Assembly (NCBI GenBank): GCA_900291925.1
Contig: UWYS01000017.1
Span: 502,001 to 566,000 of the forward strand
Source of the DNA: Thecaphora thlaspeos
Taxonomy: Eukaryota; Basidiomycota; Ustilaginomycetes; Urocystidales; Glomosporiaceae
Reading direction: 5' to 3'
Length of the DNA stretch: 64,000 nucleotides
Part shown: positions 57,556 through 64,000 of the stretch, in pieces
Numbering within the stretch: the first letter of the stretch is position 1
How the letters are laid out: the number at the start of each line of letters is the position of its first letter
The notes under the pieces: model-generated
Seen by the model: only the letters and a program-made list of their open reading frames with translations
Database searches by the model: none
What the model was told of the DNA's origin: nothing
Made by a program: the position numbers and the translations under genes

Positions 57556-60500
57556 TTAGGGATGCCGATTCTTTGTTGTTGCTGCCTGCAGGTCCTCGGA
57601 CGCTCGCGGGTGTCGGCTAGTCTTCGTCCATGGGAGCTGGTGCGGCGGCATCGATAGCCGCCTGATCGACGATGGCAAAAGGGGCTTGTGGCTGGTATCT
57701 TCGGGCCTTGGCCAGGTTTGCTTGATCGGCATGAGCGGGCGCGTCTCTGTCGCAGGGGCTTGCCGCGCCGTCGTCAGCTTGGCAAAGTCCTGGGCAACGC
57801 CGAGGGTCGAGATGCAGCCGAACGTCTGCGCCGTCGCGCCACGGAGCCTCAGGACCGGCGTTGGGCCGGGGACATGGCAGAATGGTGCAGAGCAGGGCTC
57901 TTTGCTCAGCGAAAAGAGCTCGTTGTTCGAGAAGCGTGACTCGGTGCCAATCTCGAAGACCAGCGTAAGGAGAGACGATGCTTGCCAGTGCTTGTCAACG
58001 TTGTCCGGATGGATCGATGGCCCGTGGAGGTGCTCCAACTTATATGTGGGACGTTCCCGGTACTTGACCTGCCACGCAATGAAGCTCATGCGTTCCTCCA
58101 TGTACGCTTCCATGCCATCATCACCGCCGGCCTGTTCGCTGCTCATCTCCTCTTCACCGTCCCTGCTGCCTCTGCGGTGGTCGGCAAAGGTGAGATCGGT
58201 GTTGTCGCCAACAAAGACCGGGATCAGGCCATCCACCCCGAGCTGGCTGTGACAGCATTGAAGAGCCGCCCCTCGCTTCCACAAGTTCCACAGGAACGGC
58301 GGCCGCGTGGCGGTCAGCGGGTCGTCGAGAGCAACAATGTGGGTGAAAGACATCCACGCCGTCGGCAGGTCCTTGATGACCGCATGCGACGAGATCGGCG
58401 CGAACATTTCCGGGCCCACCATGCCGTTGAGGAAACTTGCCAGGGAGATGGCCGTCAGGCTCTCAAATGCGGCATCGGAGCTTGCCTTGGCTGCCCCGTA
58501 CGCAGCGTCTCGGCCCATGGTGAGCAGGAGACGAGCAAGGAACTCGCCGATCGATCCGCGAAGGCCGAGCTCATTCCCGAGGGGTAGAAGGTCGCGGTAA
58601 AAAGTGTTGAGAACCTTGCTGTAGAAGCCTGGCCCCTGCGTCATCACCTTCCAAGCCGCGATAGCAAGCAGCGGCTCGCTCGGCACCGCCGTGTTACAGA
58701 TGCCGTTGCTGTTAATGTCGACGAGGAAGCGCATGTGGCTTTGTACGGCGGTGACGGCCATCTTTGCTGCGGACGTGTTAGAGCGAAGTGGGAGCAGCTC
58801 TAGGCAGCATCTTTGCGAAAGCAGGCTGACTACCACATCCGCGCTGTCCAGATTGGCATTGGCGGAACCCAACGGCTTCATCGCAAGCTTGGTGATGGCC
58901 GCGTCAACCACGGATCTGTCCTTTGACGCGTTCCACAGAGGGCGACCGAACAACTTGAGGTATCCGAGCGAAAGGGCATCGTTGGGGCAGCGGAGGGGAC
59001 GGGCCTCAAGAACAAGAACATCGAGGGGAACATCCGTCCACGCCGGTAGACGCGTCTCGGTCGCGGCTCGTTGCGATCTCTCTAGTTCCTGCGGGGGCCG
59101 CGCTCGATCAATAGCGCTATTGGTATCCAGGAGGAGGAACCAAAATTCTAGTCGATGGCTCTTGCCCTTGCTCTGGCGATTGGATATCTCCGCAAAGCAC
59201 CGGCGCAGGGCCGGAACCATGCCGGCAAGGGGAAATTCGTCGAGAAGTCCGAACTCGTCGATCGCAACGTATGCAATGCCGCGATGTCCGCTGGACAAAG
59301 CCTTGAGGCTCCGCTGCACGGGCCCGAGGGCGACAAGCGCGTCTGTGAGCTCCTCCATTGCGGGTACGAGCATCGACAGGATCAGCTTGGCAGCCTCGTC
59401 GGCATCGTTGCGCAGCTGTTGGGCCTGCCTCATCATGGTTGGGCAAGTCTTGCCGAAAGCCAATGCCCTTTCAGAGACTTCCTCGAAGAGTGCTGAGCGC
59501 GAGGAGTGCTGGATGTCGACGGCTGCAAGAGGATACCACCACGGCCTGAATATCTCGGCCATCGAGCTGATCGATCCGGCTCGGGACCTGACGTTCTCCG
59601 CGGCGACGGTGAACCAAGCAGTGAGGAATGCGACCATAGCGAGGTTCGGGCCGCCAAAGCTCGCGGCGTGGTCTCGGAAGAAAGTGACGACGGGCTCGTC
59701 CGCGGTCGGGAATCCAGCGTCCGGGTCATCCGGACGGCGGCGTAGGTGCAAGATCAAGGTCGGCCATACTGCGCTCAACTCGTATACCTGAGCAGCATTT
59801 GCATGCCAGAACATGCAGACATGGCAAGACGCCGGGATGAGGGGGTCAGCATCAACAGCTAACAAGAATCAGCGTATGATCCCTGCCATTTTCAGTCGAA
59901 CACGCACCATGCGAGTCTTGCCCGTACCAGACGACTGGATGATGGGCACGGTGCGGCCATAGACGGATCCCCTTTCATACCTGCGCCTGTAGTCGTGTAG
60001 TATGCGGCCATTCAGGCGCAAGTGGGCGTTGCCAATGTATTCGCTGGAAAAGACTCGGGCGAACCTGTCGTAGCCATCTCTGAGAAAGGGAGAAAGAAGG
60101 GAGGGTGGGGTAACAGGGGGGAAAGAGGTGGCAAGGGCGGCAAGAAGGGGGGGGGGTGGCGGAGGGTAAGAGGGCGGCCGAGATCAGGGGGCCGGGACGA
60201 GCAAGAAAGAGCTCAACTCGGGCAGCCATGCAAATGCTATCACTACTCTACTTACTGCACCTCGGGCGTGTTGAGGATTGGCGAGACCGGCGAAGGCGCT
60301 GAGAGGTGAATCGGCAGCCAGGCGGCCCAGGCAAGCGAATAGAGAAGGCGAGAGAAAGGTCAGCGGCAAGGCCGTTTGGTGATAGACAAAAGCAGGCCGT
60401 TGAGGTCCGGTATGCCGAGCATGAGTAGCCCAGACATAGACTTACGCTTGAAAGCAGAGCGCAGCAGTGCGTCCATGACACCGTAAAAATCAAAGTCTCC

Positions 60501-60881
60501 GTCGGAGCCTACCTGGAACTGACGTGCGGTCCTGGTGCATAGCTCCCTGAATGCGACGAGGTCGATTGTTGGGGCTGTAGTATAGCTGCCAGGCTTGCTG
60601 CTGTCCTCGCGGAAGACTCGCCGCTTGATACCCGTGGGGAAGTCGGGATGGTTGAGCTTCGGCTTGAGGCCCGCGCAGAACTTCAAGACGAAGAGAAGGA
60701 CCATTTGGGCGGACAGCTCATCGACAGGCTCGTCTCGCAACCACCGCCGCAGCATGCCTATTTCGATCTCCTCGATAGCAATTCCGCGCGACTGGCAGAA
60801 GGCCATCAGATTGCGAGAGCGGCTGGGCGGAGATTGCGACCGAGTTGACGGGGCCGAGCCGTCTGACGAGGCAGACGACAT
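57556..60881 (-). CDS. P-loop NTPase resembling the Crinkler/RHS-type family
   Basis: Exons 60881-60446, 60298-60256 (43 bases), 60079-59908 and 59787-57556 close in frame to 960 residues. The phosphate-binding loop is QSSGTGKTRM at about residues 208-217, placed at the end of the third exon. The next exon continues with VYELSAVWPTLILHLRRRP and FPTADEPVVTFF. This resembles the NTPase region known from Crinkler-type proteins of fungi and oomycetes (SSGTGKSR, then an Arg-rich strand and a Pro/Asp box). A Walker B-like IAYVAIDEFGLLDEFP lies at about 387-402. There is no signal peptide. A C-terminal nuclease-like domain is not obvious. Near the end (around 57.7 kb) an alternative frame stopping at 57619-57617 looks more protein-like, so the last 50 residues are uncertain. 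Its role is unknown; Crinkler homologues have been described as effectors or conflict proteins. Confidence 0.68.
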
Positions 60882-61388
60882 GACTGGAGATAGGATCGGC
60901 GCAAAGGGACAAGAACCAGGTGAGAGTAGGACCCGAGGAGATGAGGGGATGAAGGGACGAGGAGAGCGATGAGACAAAGGGGGCCACGATGGGTGTGCAG
61001 CCGGCGCCGGCTGCTGGCAGGAGCAGCGCTAGGCTGGACCGGACGGAGCGAGGGAGTCAGAGATTGAGGCCAGGATCGAGACTGCGTCGATTGGGAAAGA
61101 CGCGACAAGCGGAGGTGTGTACTGTTGCGCGGGATGGGAAGAGTGGATGGCAGGATCGACGGAGGGTGGACTGGTGGAGGCGACAGTGGTGGGGGCGATG
61201 GTAGAGCTGACGACAATGGTGGTTGGCGAGGGTGCCGGTAATGGTGGTGAGAGAGCTGTGGCGTCGCTGAGGGTGTGCGCGCGAAGACGGGACTGAAATG
61301 GTCGAGAAAGGGAGAAGCCAGATAGAGTTACTGTAAGTTGGTTGACACTTCATCAGAGTTGATTATCACAGCGACCCCTTTTTCGATA
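60882..61388. other. upstream region of the NTPase gene
   Basis: About 500 bases between the NTPase start and the second transposon. C/T-rich on the minus strand; no gene or clear promoter element seen. Confidence 0.4.
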
Positions 61389-62297
61389 ACGCGTTTCCCT
61401 AGGAGAATCCGGCCTCAAAAAAGCAGACTGTCTACCACCCTCACTACCACCATCACTGCCATTGTTGTTGACGGCTCTATTGTGTACCAAGCACTGGACA
61501 AGCAATGCAATCCATTTCGACACTTGCTGCATACATTGGGCCATCAGAAACGCTCAGCCAGTCCACCACGGCCGCCGTACAGGTCACTGAAATGGAGGTC
61601 CGGCCAAAGCGGGATTGAGAGCAAGCCGAGGCAGTGGCGGCAAGCTTGACAGGCTCAGCGCGAGGTTGTGAAAGCGAGCTGGGTTGGTTGGAGTGTTGGA
61701 GTGTTGAAAAAGGGGCCCTCGACTGGCGGCGGGGTCTGATTGCGAGGCTTGAAGCCTGGCAGCTTGGCGAGGACCTTCTCTGCTGCAGCGGGCAAGGTGA
61801 GGCCAACGTCAGCAAAGGCCTTGCGGACCGACGTCTTGCTGATGCCCTTGCGCCAAGTTGTTGCTTGTCCACCCCTTGGGCGAGACGGCAAAGTGGCAGC
61901 CTTTGCCTGGTCCCTCTATGTGGCGGTGGTTGCCAAGGTGGTGCCACTTGCCCTGCCAGATCACCAGTGGATCCCGAATGTTGTACTTGCGCAGCATGCT
62001 GCAGAAGATGTTGAAGAAGGCGGTGAGGTTGTCGAGCAGAGCGCCGTCCATGCGCTGATTCTCGAGTGCGCGGTCGTACTTGCTGCGTAGGTGAGGGTGG
62101 CATGGTGGGACGTGGGTGGTACAGCTCGCATTGATGTGTTGGTGGATGCTGAGAGAGAGCAGCGGGGGGCAGTCAGGAGATGCGGTGGATAGTAGAATGG
62201 TCGATGACAATGGCGGTGATGGTGGTAGTGAGGGTGGTAGACAGTCTGCTTTTTTTGGCCGGATTCCTAGCCAGGCCGAATTCCTAAGGAAACGCGT
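61389..62297 (-). mobile_element. second pogo-like TA-flanked element, 0.9 kb
   Basis: The element is flanked by TA on both sides (61387-61388, 62298-62299). The ends are long inverted repeats of about 85 bases: ACGCGTTTCCCTAGG on the left against ACGCGTTTCCTTAGG on the right strand. The repeat continues with AAAAAAGCAGACTGTCTACC and the block ACCCTCACTACCACCATCAC. The right end contains a near-duplicated GGCCGGATTCCTA/GGCCGAATTCCTA segment. The interior carries a transposase fragment on the minus strand. The terminal ACGCGT-TCCC motif and the transposase fragment show it belongs to the same family as the element at 24.1-25.4 kb. It is a non-autonomous remnant. Confidence 0.87.
61655..62110 (-). 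pseudogene. transposase fragment of the second element
   Basis: Read from the high coordinate, one frame gives HLRSKYDRALENQRMDGALL, matching LLQSKYDQALDNQCMDSALH of the other element. Another frame nearer the low end gives a Fot1-like C-terminal piece (GISKTSVRKAFADVGLTLP). The catalytic core between them is missing and the frame changes, so it is non-functional. Confidence 0.75.
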
Positions 62298-62668
62298 TAG
62301 TACGACCCGCCGGGGCTCTGGTGTGGCTGAGATGATCGATGTCGGTTTAAAGGGGCCCAGGCGCGCGAGCAAGTCTAATTTACAGGGGGTCCTGCCGGCC
62401 CCGGAGGCTGGCTGCGGTGGCTCGCCCGGCCACACTCCACCTTCCCAAAATTCCAAATATTAGAAAAAATTATGTCGACTCGCGCTGCAACCAAGATCTT
62501 CTCCAGTATCTCTTCGTGGTTCTATCATTGTGTGTCATAGGGGTCGTCATGCTCACGTATCGCGGTTCCGTGTCGCGCGATGCGGTATCTAGGTCTACAA
62601 AAGGTCGACTCGTCCGGCCGGCGACACGTACGGGACAAGACCCGAACTGACGGAGAGCCGCTGTCGCG

Positions 62669-64000
62669 TTACATAACGTGCGGTGCAGTCCTGTGACGTG
62701 TGTACAGCGATGGCGTCAGAAGAGAAGGCAGAAAGGTCAGAGACTGCGTCCGTCCGTCCGTGCGCGGCGTTGCTGAGCTCCCAGTACTCACCAGGAGAAC
62801 GACTTGAATTCCGCCTGGTCCTGCGACGACAGGACGCTGTGTACGGGCGTCAGGGTCGGCTTCTCGCTCGTAAACTGCCGGTCAAATGATGTCAGCGTAT
62901 GCAACGGAAAGGGTCAGTCAGCAAGCGAGCAAAGGGAGACCGACGATCTACGGTGTGGACTGGCGTCGCGGGGGGATGCTCACCTCGGTGTCGAACCAGC
63001 TCGTGTCGCTAGGATTCTTGAGCGTCGGGCAGAAGGGCGGCGGAACGCGCTTATTGAACATGTCGTCCCAGTTGATGTCCCGGAAGAAGGGGTGAGCCTT
63101 GATCTCTTTAGCATCGGTGGGGCCGGAGCCGAGACGGCGCGCGGGGTCTCGGGTCAGGAGCTGATGTCGGGTGGTAAAGGAGGCCGACGACGGCGGTCAG
63201 CCATCGTGTTCTCGCCAAGGCGGGAGGTGCGACGAAAGAATGTGAAATCAGCAGAGATCACTATCATCTCAACTCACCTTTTCCAGGATCGAGACCGAAT
63301 CCTTGGGCATGTGTATCGGGTAGAGCGGCTCGTCCTCGAGAATGGCATCAAAGATCTCGTCCTCGTCATCGCCGCGGAAGGGAGCCTGCCCCAGCAGCAT
63401 CTCGTAGATGAGGATGCCAAACGCCCACCAGTCGACCGCACGTCCATACCGCTGCTCCAGCAGAATCTGCGCGCGGGCGAGGGAAGCAGTGAAGGAAGGA
63501 AGAGAAGGGGGAACGGGATTGCGTCAGTAAAGGGAAGACGGTCGACCGAACCTGGACTTCTGTCGGGCCGTCAGCGCAACCAGACACCAACCTCAGGCGC
63601 CATAAACTCGGGCGTACCGCAAAACGTGCTGGTAGTATTGCCGAACCACATCTCCTCCTTGCAAAGGCCGTAGTCGGCCACCTTAACGTGTCCGTCGAGC
63701 GTGAGGAGAATGTTGTCGAGCTTGAGGTCGCGGTAGATGATGCCCTGCTTGTGGAAGTACTCGAGCGCCAGCAGCACCTCGGCCGCGTAGAACTTGGCCC
63801 GGCGCGGGGTGAACTGCTCGCGCTGGATGTGGAGCATCAGGTCGCCGCCGCTGACGTACTCCATGACGAAGTAGACGCGCGTCTCGGTTTGGAAGCAGGA
63901 GTGCAGGCCGAGCAAAAACGGGTGGCGCTCTCGCGCCGCCGCTAGGAAGACGCGCTTCTCGGACTTCGTGCTCTCGACTTCGTCGTTCTCAATGATGAAC
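62669..64000 (-). CDS. PKC1: protein kinase C (Pkc1), C-terminal part
   Basis: Pkc1 is the AGC kinase at the head of the fungal cell-wall integrity pathway. Only the 3' part is in view; the gene continues past 64000. Exons seen are from the window edge to 63592, then 63466-63278, 63160-62984, 62874-62792 and a 22-base last exon 62690-62669, all with matching phases. Catalytic features: [16 protein letters not shown], the loop YRDLKLDN, the DYG variant of DFG ([10 protein letters not shown], usual in fungal Pkc1), the activation-loop Thr in [14 protein letters not shown], and [15 protein letters not shown]. The C-tail has the turn motif TPVHS and hydrophobic motif FKSFSW, then TAPHVM. The short last exon was placed because a GTGAGT donor interrupts the Trp codon. 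Confidence 0.95.

Noticed and set aside
1..64000. CRISPR arrays, operons, bacterial-type promoters and tRNA genes
   Set aside because: Spliced genes show that this is eukaryotic nuclear DNA. No regularly spaced direct repeats were seen, and no B-box-like sequence had a matching A-box and cloverleaf.

Overview
The window is about 64 kb of GC-rich nuclear DNA from a filamentous or dimorphic fungus. Genes are compact and broken by short introns, mostly 50-160 nt with GTGAGT-type donors. A fungal phytochrome, a Pkc1-type kinase, an Asi-like inner nuclear membrane RING ligase, EB1 and Ser/Thr-rich GPI proteins point to a basidiomycete. I favour a smut-type lineage (Ustilaginomycotina), but that rests on protein resemblance, not on a marker gene. 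Splice sites were read by eye. Each model was accepted only when reading-frame phase closed across every junction; weak junctions are named in the entries.

Layout. 1-7 kb: a 5'-truncated bHLH regulator and a three-exon homeodomain regulator, separated by 3.2 kb without a supportable gene. 7-15 kb: EB1 (minus strand) diverges from a 1,703-residue seven-helix receptor-like protein. 15-23 kb: a small GPI-type surface protein, SND2/TMEM208, a 920-residue Asi1/Asi3-like RING ligase, and the Imp2 subunit of the mitochondrial inner membrane peptidase. 24-28 kb is an accessory island. It holds a 1.3-kb TA-flanked pogo-like transposon with a broken transposase, a four-exon small secreted protein of unknown family, and a truncated second copy of that gene with its upstream region. 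28-44 kb is housekeeping: Ilv3, a prenylcysteine oxidase, a TMEM135-like membrane protein, a vacuolar-type serine carboxypeptidase, a TDG/Mug-type DNA glycosylase and a tRNA t6A dehydratase (Tcd). 44-46 kb holds a GPI-type secreted protein whose frame is interrupted by one TGA. 46-51 kb has no supportable gene. 51-56 kb is a complete PAS-GAF-PHY-kinase-receiver phytochrome. 57.5-61 kb is a P-loop NTPase resembling the NTPase of Crinkler/RHS-type proteins. It is followed by a second, 0.9-kb, TA-flanked element of the same transposon family, and by the 3' half of a protein kinase C gene that runs off the window.

No operon logic applies. Several neighbours share short divergent promoters: EB1/7TM, Asi-like/Imp2, Ilv3/prenylcysteine oxidase and carboxypeptidase/glycosylase. 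The most notable signals are the two related transposons, each beside an accessory gene; the duplicated and decayed secreted-protein locus; the TGA inside an otherwise intact GPI-protein gene; an SND2 model whose first coding exon is only the start codon; and the very long receptor-like 7TM protein.
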